64,000 nt of DNA from assembly GCF_036014215.1 (NCBI RefSeq), contig NZ_CP107921.1, positions 3,583,001-3,647,000 of the forward strand, given 5' to 3'. Numbering within the stretch: position 1 is the stretch's first letter; every line of letters starts with the position of its first letter. Shown here piece after piece: positions 49,462 through 57,636 of the stretch. The DNA is from Streptomyces sp. NBC_00440. Lineage in GTDB: Bacteria > Actinomycetota > Actinomycetes > Streptomycetales > Streptomycetaceae. Both the position numbers and the translations under genes were made by a program. A model generated the notes under the pieces. The model made no database searches. It saw only the letters and a program-made list of their open reading frames with translations, and was not told the origin of the DNA.

Positions 49462-50409
49462 ATGACCTCCACCGCCTCCAACAACTACGGAGCGCTGCGC
49501 GCCCAGCTGGACACCCTCACCACCGAGGCGTTCCGGCCCGAGCTCGCCGAGATCGACCAGCTGCCCACCGAGGAGATCGCCCGGCTGATGAACGGTGAGG
49601 ACACCACCGTGCCGGCCGCCGTCGCCGCGCAGCTCCCGCAGATCGCCGCCGCCATCGACGCCACCGCCGAGCGGATGGCACGCGGTGGCCGGCTCGTCTA
49701 CGCGGGCGCCGGGACCGCCGGCCGGATGGGCGTGCTGGACGCCAGCGAGTGCCCGCCGACCTTCAACACCGACCCCTCCGAAGTGCTGGGCCTGATCGCG
49801 GGCGGCCCGTCCGCGATGGTCAAGGCGGTCGAGGGCGCCGAGGACTCCAAGGAGCTCGCGGCGGCCGACCTGGACGCGCTGCACCTCACCGCCGACGACA
49901 CCGTGGTCGGCATCTCGGCGTCGGGCCGCACCCCGTACGCGATCGGCGCGGTCGAGCACGCCCGTGCGCGCGGCGCCCTCACCGTCGGGATCTCCTGCAA
50001 CGCGCAGAGCGCGCTGGGGGACGCCGCCGAGCACGGCATCGAGGTCGTCGTCGGACCCGAGCTGCTCACCGGATCGACCCGGCTCAAGGCGGGCACCGCA
50101 CAGAAGCTCGTCCTCAACATGCTCTCGACCATCACCATGATCCGGCTCGGCAAGACGTACGGGAATCTCATGGTCGACGTCCGGGCGTCGAACGAGAAGC
50201 TCAGGGCCCGCTCGCGCCGTATCGTCGCGCTCGCGACAGGCGCCGACGACGCCGAGATCGAGCAGGCGCTGGCCGCTGCCGACGGCGAGGTGAAGACCGC
50301 CATCCTCATCGTCCTGGGCGCCGTGGACGCCCCCACCGCGGCGCACCTTCTCGAAGAGACCGGGGGACATCTGCGCGCCGCTCTCCAGTCAACGGCCCGC
50401 ACCAGTTGA
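49462..50409 (+). CDS. murQ: N-acetylmuramic acid 6-phosphate etherase (MurQ)
   Basis: 315 residues from ATG 49462 (GGAAAGAG upstream); an ATG 39 bases earlier is weaker. It cleaves the lactyl ether of MurNAc-6-P to GlcNAc-6-P and D-lactate. The SIS fold shows RLVYAGAGTAGRMGVLDASE, CPPTFNTDPSEVLGLIAGGP with the catalytic-region EGAEDSKELAAADLDAL, VVGISASGRTPYAIGAVEHA and ISCNAQSALGDAAEHGIEVV. It recycles cell-wall sugar together with the flanking regulator and PTS permease. Confidence 0.97.
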   Translation: MTSTASNNYGALRAQLDTLTTEAFRPELAEIDQLPTEEIARLMNGEDTTVPAAVAAQLPQIAAAIDATAERMARGGRLVYAGAGTAGRMGVLDASECPPTFNTDPSEVLGLIAGGPSAMVKAVEGAEDSKELAAADLDALHLTADDTVVGISASGRTPYAIGAVEHARARGALTVGISCNAQSALGDAAEHGIEVVVGPELLTGSTRLKAGTAQKLVLNMLSTITMIRLGKTYGNLMVDVRASNEKLRARSRRIVALATGADDAEIEQALAAADGEVKTAILIVLGAVDAPTAAHLLEETGGHLRAALQSTARTS

Positions 50410-50464
50410 CTCTGGAACTCCCGCTCCACCGGAGCGCCACCTGAACCCAGAGGCACCACGCACC

Positions 50465-52096
50465 ATGAACACTCCCAGCACTCCCAGCACGCCAGAAGAC
50501 AGAAACCGCGGCGGCAAGAACGGCGACAAGAACCGCGCCACCGCCGCCGCGATCCTCCCCCTCGTGGGCGGCGCGCGGAACGTCACCTCCGCCGTCCACT
50601 GCATGACCCGGCTGCGGCTCGGCCTGGCCGACCGCTCGCTCGTGCAGGAAGAGGCGCTGAAGGCGCTGCCCGCCGTCATGGGCGTGGTCGACGACGACAC
50701 GTACCAGATCGTGCTGGGCCCCGGCGCGGTCGCCCGTGTCACGCCGGAGTTCGAGACGCTGGTGGCGGAGGGCCGGGCGGCGGCGCCGGAGGCAGCACCC
50801 TCCGCCCCGGCCGCCGCCCTCTCCGCCGAGGCCACCAGCGCCCCCGCCGGCGGAGCAGCCACCGCCGATGAGCTGGCCGCTCAGGGCGCGGCCATCAAGG
50901 CGGCGCGGAAGGCGAAGAACGCGACCCCGTTCAAGCTCTTCCTGCGGAAGATCGCGAACATCTTCGTACCGCTGATCCCCGCCCTCATCGGCTGCGGCAT
51001 CATCGCCGGTATCAACGGCCTGCTGGTCAACGCGGGCTGGCTGCCCGGCGTCACCCCGGCGCTCGCCGCCATCGCGTCCGGCTTCATGGCGCTCATCGCC
51101 GTCTTCGTCGGCTACAACACGGCGAAGGAGTTCGGCGGGACGCCCATCCTGGGCGGCGCGGTCGCGGCGATCATCGTCTTCCCGGGCGTGACGAACGTGA
51201 CCGCCTTCGGCGAGAAGCTCTCCCCCGGCCAGGGCGGCGTCCTCGGCGCACTGGGTGCGGCGGCACTGGCGGTGTACGTCGAGAAGTGGTGCAGGCGCTG
51301 GATGCCGCAGTCCCTGGACGTACTCCTCACCCCGACCATCACGGTGCTGGCCTCGGGCCTGGTCACGCTCTTCGGCCTGATGTATCTGGCCGGTCAGGTG
51401 TCCACCGCCATCGGCACCTTCGCGACCTGGCTGCTGGCGCACGGCGGCGCGGGCGCGGGCTTCATCCTCGGCGGACTGTTCCTGCCGCTGGTGATGCTGG
51501 GGCTGCACCAGGCGCTGATCCCGATCCACACGACGCTGATCCAGCAGCAGGGCTACACCGTGCTGCTCCCCATCCTGGCCATGGCGGGCGCGGGTCAGGT
51601 CGGTGCGGCCATCGCGGTCTATCTGCGCCTCCCGAAGAACAAGTCGATCCGCAAGACGATCAAGTCGGCGCTCCCGGCGGGGTTCCTGGGCGTGGGCGAG
51701 CCGCTGATCTACGGCGTCTCGCTCCCGCTGGGCCGCCCGTTCATCACGGCGTGTGTCGGCGGCGCATTCGGCGGCGGCTTCGTCGGCCTCTTCAACCAGC
51801 TGGGCACCACGGTCGGTTCCACGGCGATCGGCCCCTCGGGCTGGGCGCTGTTCCCGCTGCTCAAGGGCGACCACACACTGACCACGTCGATCGCGATCTA
51901 CGCGGGCGGCCTGCTGGCGGGCTATGTCGCGGGCTTCGTGGCGACGTACTTCTTCGGCTTCAGCAGGACGATGCTGGCAGAGCTCAACGCCGAGGCGGAG
52001 GAAGCGGCAACCACACCGGCAACGGCCCCGGCCGCCACCCCGGCAGGCCCCGGACCGACGGCCCCGGAGCCGGAGAACGCACCGAGCACGGCCTGA
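50465..52096 (+). CDS. murP: PTS EIIBC permease, probably MurNAc-specific (MurP-like)
   Basis: 543 residues. EIIB domain near residues 25-100 with the phosphorylation Cys47 in VTSAVHCMTRLRLGLADRSL; an Ala-rich linker; then the EIIC membrane domain (from about 155) with FLRKIANIFVPLIPALIGCG, LGLHQALIPIHTTLIQQQGY and the GVGEPLIYGVSLPLGRPF loop. No EIIA domain is fused, so a Crr-type EIIA must act in trans. The operon with murR and murQ makes MurNAc the likely substrate; GlcNAc cannot be excluded. The C-terminal tail is Ala/Pro/Thr rich. Confidence 0.9.
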   Translation: MNTPSTPSTPEDRNRGGKNGDKNRATAAAILPLVGGARNVTSAVHCMTRLRLGLADRSLVQEEALKALPAVMGVVDDDTYQIVLGPGAVARVTPEFETLVAEGRAAAPEAAPSAPAAALSAEATSAPAGGAATADELAAQGAAIKAARKAKNATPFKLFLRKIANIFVPLIPALIGCGIIAGINGLLVNAGWLPGVTPALAAIASGFMALIAVFVGYNTAKEFGGTPILGGAVAAIIVFPGVTNVTAFGEKLSPGQGGVLGALGAAALAVYVEKWCRRWMPQSLDVLLTPTITVLASGLVTLFGLMYLAGQVSTAIGTFATWLLAHGGAGAGFILGGLFLPLVMLGLHQALIPIHTTLIQQQGYTVLLPILAMAGAGQVGAAIAVYLRLPKNKSIRKTIKSALPAGFLGVGEPLIYGVSLPLGRPFITACVGGAFGGGFVGLFNQLGTTVGSTAIGPSGWALFPLLKGDHTLTTSIAIYAGGLLAGYVAGFVATYFFGFSRTMLAELNAEAEEAATTPATAPAATPAGPGPTAPEPENAPSTA

Positions 52097-52179
52097 CGGC
52101 CGTCGGGCCCGACGGTCAGCGGCCCTGACGGCCGGCGCCCGCACGGCAGGCAGCTGACCGGCCCGATACCGGTCATGTA

Positions 52180-52213
52180 CTGAGCGGCCCGGCTCCCGAG
52201 CCGGGCCGCTCAG
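52180..52213. terminator. Terminator between the mur operon and the SapA-like gene
   Basis: Perfect 16-bp stem CTGAGCGGCCCGGCTC/GAGCCGGGCCGCTCAG with only a CC loop (so about 15 bp fold). It ends just before the convergent stop of the SapA-like gene. Confidence 0.9.
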
Positions 52214-52228
52214 CGCTACGGTGCCGGG

Positions 52229-52678
52229 TCAGCGGATCGCGGTGACCCGGTGCTCCTTCAGCGCGGCGCAGTTGGAGTGCTCGACCGACACGGACACGTT
52301 GTCGATGGTGCCGCCCCAGCTCACGCAGTAGCCCTTGCCGTAGGCGTAGGCAGGTCCGGCGTAGGAGGTGTAGTTGCCCGAGTCCCCGGCCCATGCGTCG
52401 TTGTCGGGGATGGAGATGTAGGTGGACATGTACGTGGCCTTGCCCGGGGTGGAGCGGATGGTCACGACACAGTTCTTGCCGTTCGAGGAGTTGTACGTGA
52501 GGTAGACGGTGCCCCGCGAGCCGATCGGCGCCGAGTTCACGGTCTTGTAGGCGCTGCCGCAGGCGCCCTGGGGTGTGACGTTGGGTGCGGCGGAGGCGGT
52601 CGTGCCGAGCGCGGTCGTGGCGCCCACCGCCAGTGCGGTCAGCGCCCCGGCAGCCGCGATATTACGCGCGATTCTCAT
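52229..52678 (-). CDS. Spore-associated protein A-like secreted protein
   Basis: 149 residues from ATG 52678. Signal peptide (RIARNIAAAGALTALAVGAT) with cleavage near ASA-APN. Mature protein shows the SapA pattern GACGSAYKTVNSAPIGSRGT, VYLTYNSSNGKNCVVTIRST, YTSYAGPAYAYGKGYCVSWG and four cysteines that can make two disulfides. SapA was found on the surface of S. coelicolor spores; this may be a spore or extracellular protein. Function is unknown. Confidence 0.88.
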   Translation of the reverse strand: MRIARNIAAAGALTALAVGATTALGTTASAAPNVTPQGACGSAYKTVNSAPIGSRGTVYLTYNSSNGKNCVVTIRSTPGKATYMSTYISIPDNDAWAGDSGNYTSYAGPAYAYGKGYCVSWGGTIDNVSVSVEHSNCAALKEHRVTAIR

Positions 52679-52781
52679 ATTTCCCCCTTGCGTCCCCGAG
52701 AGCGGTTTGCTCCCACTTGATGTGACCCGCGAACGGCACGGATGGTTGTGCCGCCGGGGCCGCCGGGGCGGGGACACCGCC

Positions 52782-53747
52782 TCAGCCGGCTGACCGGCCC
52801 GGCCACCTGGTGAAGCGCCGCAACCCCCTCCGGGTGGGCGCGAGAGGCTTGTCCTCGGGGGCGACCGGCCCCTGAGCCGGACCCTGGGGAGGTCCCTGGG
52901 CCGTTCCCTGGGACGGTCCCTGAGCGGCGGTCAGGGCCGGTGCCGAGGCGGGAGCGGCCGGCCCGTGCGGGTACTGGCTGCCCCGTTCGAGCCGGCTCCG
53001 GACGGCCTGGGCCATGGCGTGGTGAGACGCTTCCTGCAAATGGCCCTCCGCGGCCAACCGCTCCCACATGTGCAGCAGTTCCTGCCCCCGGGTCCCCACC
53101 TGCCCCTCGCCCGACATCCGCTGCCATGCCGCGGTGGCACGGGCCACCTCGGGCGCGGCCCGGCTCAGGTCGGTGCGGCAGCGGATGCGCGCCACGGTCA
53201 GCGCGAGGACGGTGGAGATCATGTAATCGCCGCGCAGATAGGCGATGTACGCCTCGATCGCCCGTGCCTCCATCGACAGTTCGTCCTCCGCGCCCCTGCG
53301 CAGCGTCAGATGCTCCCGCAGCGCGCTGGCCATGACGAACGCGGCATGCAGCTCCTCGCGCCGCGCGTGCTGGATGATCCGCTCGACGCGGGCGAGCGGA
53401 GGAAACGCCTCCTCCTCCGCGGCGGTCCGCTCGGGTCCGGGCGGAAGGTCCTCCTCCTCGGCGATGGTCCGGCTGGAGCCGTCGGGGTACACCCGGAGCC
53501 GCGCCACCTGTTGCACGCTGCGGTCGATGACGGTCGCCGCCACCGGGGCTCCCAGGGTGCGGGCGAACATGGTGATGGCATCGAGAATCGCCTCGTTGGG
53601 CGGTCGCACGCCGCCGCCCATCTCCAGCAGATGGCCGTTGACCACCGTCGACCCGTCCTCGGCCACGTACGCGTCGAGACGGATCAGCGGCGGTGCGCTG
53701 AGCGCGGGCAGGTTCCCCTCATCACGGGGCATCAGCGAGTGGGACAT
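52782..53747 (-). CDS. Conserved protein of unknown function, downstream partner of the NlpC/P60 gene
   Basis: 321 residues, starting 4 bp after the NlpC/P60 stop, so co-transcribed. N-terminal beta-rich part (PPLIRLDAYVAEDGSTVVNG, TMFARTLGAPVAATVIDRSV) is followed by a helical region (RIIQHARREELHAAFVMASA, AIEAYIAYLRGDYMISTVLA) that resembles TPR-like repeats, and a PQG-rich tail (QGPSQGTAQGPPQGPAQGP). No signal peptide, so cytoplasmic. I do not recognise the family. Confidence 0.75.
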   Translation of the reverse strand: MSHSLMPRDEGNLPALSAPPLIRLDAYVAEDGSTVVNGHLLEMGGGVRPPNEAILDAITMFARTLGAPVAATVIDRSVQQVARLRVYPDGSSRTIAEEEDLPPGPERTAAEEEAFPPLARVERIIQHARREELHAAFVMASALREHLTLRRGAEDELSMEARAIEAYIAYLRGDYMISTVLALTVARIRCRTDLSRAAPEVARATAAWQRMSGEGQVGTRGQELLHMWERLAAEGHLQEASHHAMAQAVRSRLERGSQYPHGPAAPASAPALTAAQGPSQGTAQGPPQGPAQGPVAPEDKPLAPTRRGLRRFTRWPGRSAG

Positions 53748-53751
53748 CTGC

Positions 53752-54822
53752 TCAGACTCCGGGTCGGACGACGCCGAGGATGGGCATGGAGGCGGCCGGC
53801 GCAGTCGTGATCGTGCGTCCGGGCCGTGGGGCGTGGACGACCTGTCCGCCTCCGATGTACATGCCCACGTGCGTGGCGTCGTAGTAGATGATGAGGTCGC
53901 CGGGCCGCGCGGAAGCCAGGCTGACCCGGGTCAGTCCCTGCCACTGCGCCTGCGAGGTACGGGGGATGGGGTGCCCGGCCGCCGCCCACGCCGCGGAGGT
54001 GAGTCCCGAGCAGTCGTACGACGAGGGGCCCACGGCGCCCCACACGTACGGCTTGCCGATCTGGGCCATGGCGAAGCCGACGGCCTTCCCGGCCGCGCCG
54101 CTCACCTTCGTCCCGTCGCCCGAGCCGCCACCCGAACCGGAGCCCGGCCACTTGGACTTGGACGCATCCGCCCGCTGCTTCTCCAACTGGGCCAGCTTGC
54201 GGGTGTCCTTCTCCTCCAGCCCCGACTCGATCCGCTCGGCCTCGGCGATCTTCTTCTCGATCTCCTTCTTCGCCCCGGCCTTGTCCGCGCGGGTGCGCTT
54301 CAGATCGCGCAACTCCTTCGCGGCCGCATCGGTGCGCCTGCCGAGCTCCGCGCGGGCGGACTTCTGGGCCTCGGAGGCGTTGGCGATGCCCTGCATGGCC
54401 TGGCGGGTCTGGGAGGCCTCGTTCAGCGCCTGGTCGGCATGGTCACCGAGCAGCAACTGAACGCCCGTGGAGGCGAGAAAGCCCCCGCGATACTGCGTCC
54501 GGGCCGCCGCACCCAGCAGGTCGTGCAGGTCGTCCACCCGGCCCTCGGCGCGGGCGAGTTCCGTTTGCAGCGACGCCAGGCGCTTCGTCTGTTTGGTCGC
54601 CTTGTCGTTGGCGGCGTCGTACGCCTCGGTGGCCACCTCCGCCTGGCGGTAGAGGCCGTCCAGTTCGGTACGGATTCGCTCGATCGACGAGTCGTTCCGC
54701 GGCCCGGGGGCGTTCGGAGCCGCGTAACTCGGCCCGGGTATCAGGGCGATCGCGCAGACAAGGGCTGCTACGGTGGCCCGGCCTCGCAGCCGTCCGCCGG
54801 TCGACACATTCATCGGTGCCAC
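53752..54822 (-). CDS. Secreted NlpC/P60 (C40) peptidoglycan hydrolase
   Basis: 356 residues. Signal peptide (GRATVAALVCAIALIPGPSY, cleavage near YAA). A long coiled-coil region (about 40-225) with RTELDGLYRQAEVATEAYDA and KKEIEKKIAEAERIESGLEE leads into a C-terminal NlpC/P60 domain: catalytic Cys in YDCSGLTSAAW, His in HVGMYIGGGQVVHAP. Such proteins cleave cell-wall stem peptides and the coiled coil usually restrains them, as in RipA/RpfB-type systems. Head of a two-gene unit. Confidence 0.93.
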   Translation of the reverse strand: MAPMNVSTGGRLRGRATVAALVCAIALIPGPSYAAPNAPGPRNDSSIERIRTELDGLYRQAEVATEAYDAANDKATKQTKRLASLQTELARAEGRVDDLHDLLGAAARTQYRGGFLASTGVQLLLGDHADQALNEASQTRQAMQGIANASEAQKSARAELGRRTDAAAKELRDLKRTRADKAGAKKEIEKKIAEAERIESGLEEKDTRKLAQLEKQRADASKSKWPGSGSGGGSGDGTKVSGAAGKAVGFAMAQIGKPYVWGAVGPSSYDCSGLTSAAWAAAGHPIPRTSQAQWQGLTRVSLASARPGDLIIYYDATHVGMYIGGGQVVHAPRPGRTITTAPAASMPILGVVRPGV

Positions 54823-55192
54823 TTTCAGAGGTCACATGCGGGAGCTCGGACGGACGACCTGCCCTCGCGGTCGCCACCACGAGGCATCACGACACATCAC
54901 GAGGGCATACAGGCATCTTCAACCTATGAACACACTACCCTCACTCGAACGGCCGATCCCAGCATCCCCGCGCGTGTCAATGTCCTCGTAGGCAACTCGC
55001 CCATCTCTCGCAGGAATCCCTGACAGGGGCTCGGGACCGGCCACCCCTCCCGCCTGCGCGATCACGGAGACTTTCCCGACAGACTTCGCCGGGCGGCGCG
55101 ACCACGGGGTTGTCCGGTTCGCTCCACGCCTCGATGGGCAGCCCCAGCAGCCCGGGGGACCCCCGTCACCACCATCACCGCCGCGCGCATTC
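54823..55192. other. Non-coding stretch upstream of the NlpC/P60 gene
   Basis: Carries the leader of the NlpC/P60 gene on the minus strand and, from about 55020, sequence that may be the ruined 5' part of the decayed gene beginning near 55193. No intact gene is supported. Confidence 0.5.
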
Positions 55193-55467
55193 CGGACAGG
55201 CACGCTCGCCGACGCGCTCAACGACCTGCCCGCGTACGCCGGTATGGCCTCGGAGGCCCTGATCCGCGAGCACTGCTTCGTGCCGGCGGTCAGCGCCGTG
55301 GACATCAAGGGCGTCGCCACCCACGACGAGCTGTACACCCCGGTGGACGGCCTGGCCCCGGAGGAAACGGGCTGGACGAGTTCAAGCTGGCGTCCCAGAA
55401 CGAGGCGCACTCCCTCGTGACCGAAGAACTCGGTTCCCGGATCATCGACCGCCTGCCACAGCGGTAG
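55193..55467 (+). pseudogene. C-terminal remnant of a decayed gene with a one-base frameshift
   Basis: From about 55193 one frame reads FRTGTLADALNDLPAYAGMA, SEALIREHCFVPAVSAVDIK and GVATHDELYTPVDGLAPEET. Near 55371 the sense continues only after restoring one base, as LDEFKLASQNEAHSLVTEEL and GSRIIDRLPQR to a TAG at 55465-55467. This looks like the end of a hydrolase- or lipase-like protein, but I cannot name it. No start codon or complete N-terminus remains. Codon use is that of a real Streptomyces gene. Confidence 0.7.
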
Positions 55468-55523
55468 CGGCAGCGGCATGTCGAGCCCCGCAGCAGGACC
55501 GCCGCTGCGGGGCTCTCTCCCTA

Positions 55524-55730
55524 TCAAGGCAACCGCCCCGCCCGGTTCAACTCCGCAACCCGGGCCCGCAACACCTCCCCCGGCAGGGCCGGATCCACCG
55601 CGTCCGGCGGACAGTCCCACTCCCGCCCGCCGCCCGGCGGCCGCAGCTGCACGCTGCCGCCCTCGCGCGCCATGACCTGCCCGACCCGCCCGCTACGGGA
55701 GTCGATGACGTACTCGGCCGCCCCGCTCAT
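55524..55730 (-). CDS. Small LRPxxGGxEW-family protein
   Basis: 68 residues. Core AEYVIDSRSGRVGQVMAREG, then GSVQLRPPGGGREWDCPPDA; tail VLRARVAELNRAGRLP. Paralogue of the 45071-45322 gene and of the frameshifted 3927 gene. The start overlaps the upstream stop as ATGA (coupled to the 71-aa protein). It is divergent from an XRE/DUF5753-DUF397 locus. Function is unknown. Confidence 0.82.
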   Translation of the reverse strand: MSGAAEYVIDSRSGRVGQVMAREGGSVQLRPPGGGREWDCPPDAVDPALPGEVLRARVAELNRAGRLP

Positions 55731-55942
55731 GACCGCGCCTGCTGGAGTACGGCGGCCAGGCGCAGCGCCGTATCCAGGTTGCACCGGCCCAGCTCCACCA
55801 GCGGCAACGGTTCGGCGTTCGCGCACGACACCGGGTCCACCCGCAGCGACGGCAGGCTGACGCCCACCTCCTTGAACCCCGCCCGCAGGTCCTCCACGGC
55901 CTGCTCGGCCGCCCGTACCCGCTCCTGCTGTGTCAGCGCCAT
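55727..55942 (-). CDS. Small helical protein coupled to the LRP-family gene
   Basis: 71 residues from ATG 55942 (GAGAGG 8 nt upstream). Helical with TQQERVRAAEQAVEDLRAGF and CNLDTALRLAAVLQQARS. Its gene is coupled by ATGA to the downstream small-protein gene and divergent from the regulator at 56056. I know no domain for it; the layout suggests it belongs to the regulator locus. Confidence 0.75.
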   Translation of the reverse strand: MALTQQERVRAAEQAVEDLRAGFKEVGVSLPSLRVDPVSCANAEPLPLVELGRCNLDTALRLAAVLQQARS

Positions 55943-55959
55943 GACCACTACCTCTCACA

Positions 55960-55985
55960 CTGAGTGTTCCGCTCTCCTCACTCAG
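55960..55985. promoter_or_regulatory. Inverted repeat in the divergent XRE/small-gene spacer
   Basis: CTGAGTG (55960-55966) and CACTCAG (55979-55985) form perfect 7-bp arms about 70 bp before the XRE start. A plausible operator for the XRE regulator or its own promoter element. Confidence 0.5.
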
Positions 55986-56055
55986 CGTGTCCAACTCGGG
56001 CTAGCCTGAACAGTACTCAAGGCCCAACAAGCCAACCCGTGGAACGGGAGTTGTC

Positions 56056-56892
56056 ATGCCAGGCCCCAAGAATCTCGACCCGTCCTCCTCCCCCCGTGCC
56101 CTCCTCGGCGCCGAACTCCGCTTCGCCCGCGAGCAGGCGGGCCTCAGCCAGGAGGAACTGGGCGCCCCGCTCTTCGTCAGCGGCTCGTTCATCGGCCAGC
56201 TGGAGGCGGGCACCCGGCGGATGCACTTGGGGTACGCCCGGCAGATAGACGAGATCCTGGGCACGGGGGGCTTCTTCGTACGGAACTGCATGGCTGCCGC
56301 GAAGTCCAAGTACCCGGACCACTTCGCTGCGGCGGCCGAGGCGGAGGCCGACGCGACAACGATCAAGGAGTACGCGCCGCAGCTGATTCCTGGGCTGCTC
56401 CAGACGGAGGCGTACGCGCGGGCGGTGTTCTGGGCTTACCAGCCGACGGCCACGGAGGACGTGATCGACGCCCTGGTCGCAGCGCGACTGGAACGGGCAC
56501 ACCTGCTGACGGATCCAACAACCCCCCTGTTGTGGGTCGTACTTGACGAAGCGGTGCTGCGTCGGAAGGTGGGTGGGGCGGCGGCGGCAAGTGCGCTGCG
56601 GCACGTGGCGGCCCTGGTGCGGAAGCACCGGGTCATCGTGCAGGTGCTGCCGTTCTCGGCGGGCGGGCACGCGGCCATGGGCGGGGCGGTCAAGCTCATG
56701 GCGTTCGAGGACGCACCGCCGCTGGCGTACCTTCAGGGCCCTGGGGCAGGGCAGCTGGAAGACGACCCGTCCACGGTCAGACGTCACTCAATGGCCTACG
56801 AGCTTCTCGTGGCCAGCGCATTGTCACCGCAAGAATCCCTGGCCCTGATCGAATCAGTGGCGCAGGATTACGAGCATGACGAGGACCATTGA
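56056..56892 (+). CDS. XRE-family regulator with DUF5753 domain
   Basis: 278 residues. HTH near residues 18-72 (LGAELRFAREQAGLSQEELG, SGSFIGQLEAGTRRMHLG) and a DUF5753 domain with YAPQLIPGLLQTEAYARAVF, HLLTDPTTPLLWVVLDEAVL and VIVQVLPFSAGGHAAMGGAV. Its 3' end overlaps the DUF397 gene by 17 bp, so the two are coupled. Divergent from two small genes. Second such locus in the window. Confidence 0.94.
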   Translation: MPGPKNLDPSSSPRALLGAELRFAREQAGLSQEELGAPLFVSGSFIGQLEAGTRRMHLGYARQIDEILGTGGFFVRNCMAAAKSKYPDHFAAAAEAEADATTIKEYAPQLIPGLLQTEAYARAVFWAYQPTATEDVIDALVAARLERAHLLTDPTTPLLWVVLDEAVLRRKVGGAAAASALRHVAALVRKHRVIVQVLPFSAGGHAAMGGAVKLMAFEDAPPLAYLQGPGAGQLEDDPSTVRRHSMAYELLVASALSPQESLALIESVAQDYEHDEDH

Positions 56893-57082
56893 TTGCGACC
56901 TGTCCACGGCCACCTGGCAGAAGTCCAGTTATAGCGACGGCAGCGGCGGCGACTGTCTGGAAGTAGCCCAGGACTTCCCAGGCATCGTCCCCGTCCGCGA
57001 CTCCAAGAACCCGGGCGGCCCGGCGCTCGTGTTCCGGGCCCCCATCTGGGCCGCGTTCGTAACGGACCTCAGGAACCCCTGA
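56876..57082 (+). CDS. DUF397 domain protein
   Basis: 68 residues starting 17 bp inside the regulator gene. TATWQKSSYSDGSGGDCLEV, then AQDFPGIVPVRDSKNPGGPA and LVFRAPIWAAFVTDL are the DUF397 pattern. It shares the VPVRDSKNPGGP core with the other DUF397 protein (2779-3000) but differs elsewhere. Likely acts with the regulator. Confidence 0.93.
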   Translation: MTRTIDCDLSTATWQKSSYSDGSGGDCLEVAQDFPGIVPVRDSKNPGGPALVFRAPIWAAFVTDLRNP

Positions 57083-57107
57083 GCCCACTGCCCCCGGAGG
57101 GAACGTC

Positions 57108-57533
57108 ATGGCAGCAGAACCGTTCTCGGTGGACATCGTCGTGCGTGGGTACGAGACCGATGCGCAGGGCCACCTCAATCAGAGCGTCTACCTCCAGTAC
57201 GCGGAGCACGCCCGGTGGTCACTGCTGCGACACGGCGGCATCCAGCAGAGCGACCTGCTGGACAAGGGTGTCGGCCCCGTAACGCTGGAGACGACCATCC
57301 GCTACCGGCGTGAGCTCCGCGCGGGCGACGGCGTGGAGGTGACCTGCGCCTTCGTGTTCGGCGAGCGGAAGACGTTCCGGATCGAGCAGATCATCCGTAA
57401 GACGGACGGGACCGTGGCCGCCGAAGTGACCGCTACGGCAGGACTAATGGACCTCACAGCGCGCAAGCTCGTGGAGAATCCGCGCGAGTACTTCCGGTCC
57501 CTCGCCACAGACCCGTCTGCCTTCGGCCTCTGA
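57108..57533 (+). CDS. 4HBT-type acyl-CoA thioesterase
   Basis: 141 residues behind GGAGG. Hotdog fold: VRGYETDAQGHLNQSVYLQY with the catalytic-type Asp/Asn region, AEHARWSLLRHGG and the central strands GDGVEVTCAFVFGERKTFRI and AEVTATAGLMDLTARKLV. It should hydrolyse acyl-CoA or acyl-ACP; the chain is unknown. It follows the DUF397 gene by 25 bp and may share its transcript. Confidence 0.9.
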   Translation: MAAEPFSVDIVVRGYETDAQGHLNQSVYLQYAEHARWSLLRHGGIQQSDLLDKGVGPVTLETTIRYRRELRAGDGVEVTCAFVFGERKTFRIEQIIRKTDGTVAAEVTATAGLMDLTARKLVENPREYFRSLATDPSAFGL

Positions 57534-57636
57534 CCCCACCGACAAATGACACCGGGGCACTGGCTGCTCGCCGCTGCCGCTGCCCCGGTGCGGGGCCTCG
57601 CGGCAGTCGGCCGTGGCGCAGATGCATGCCGGCTGT

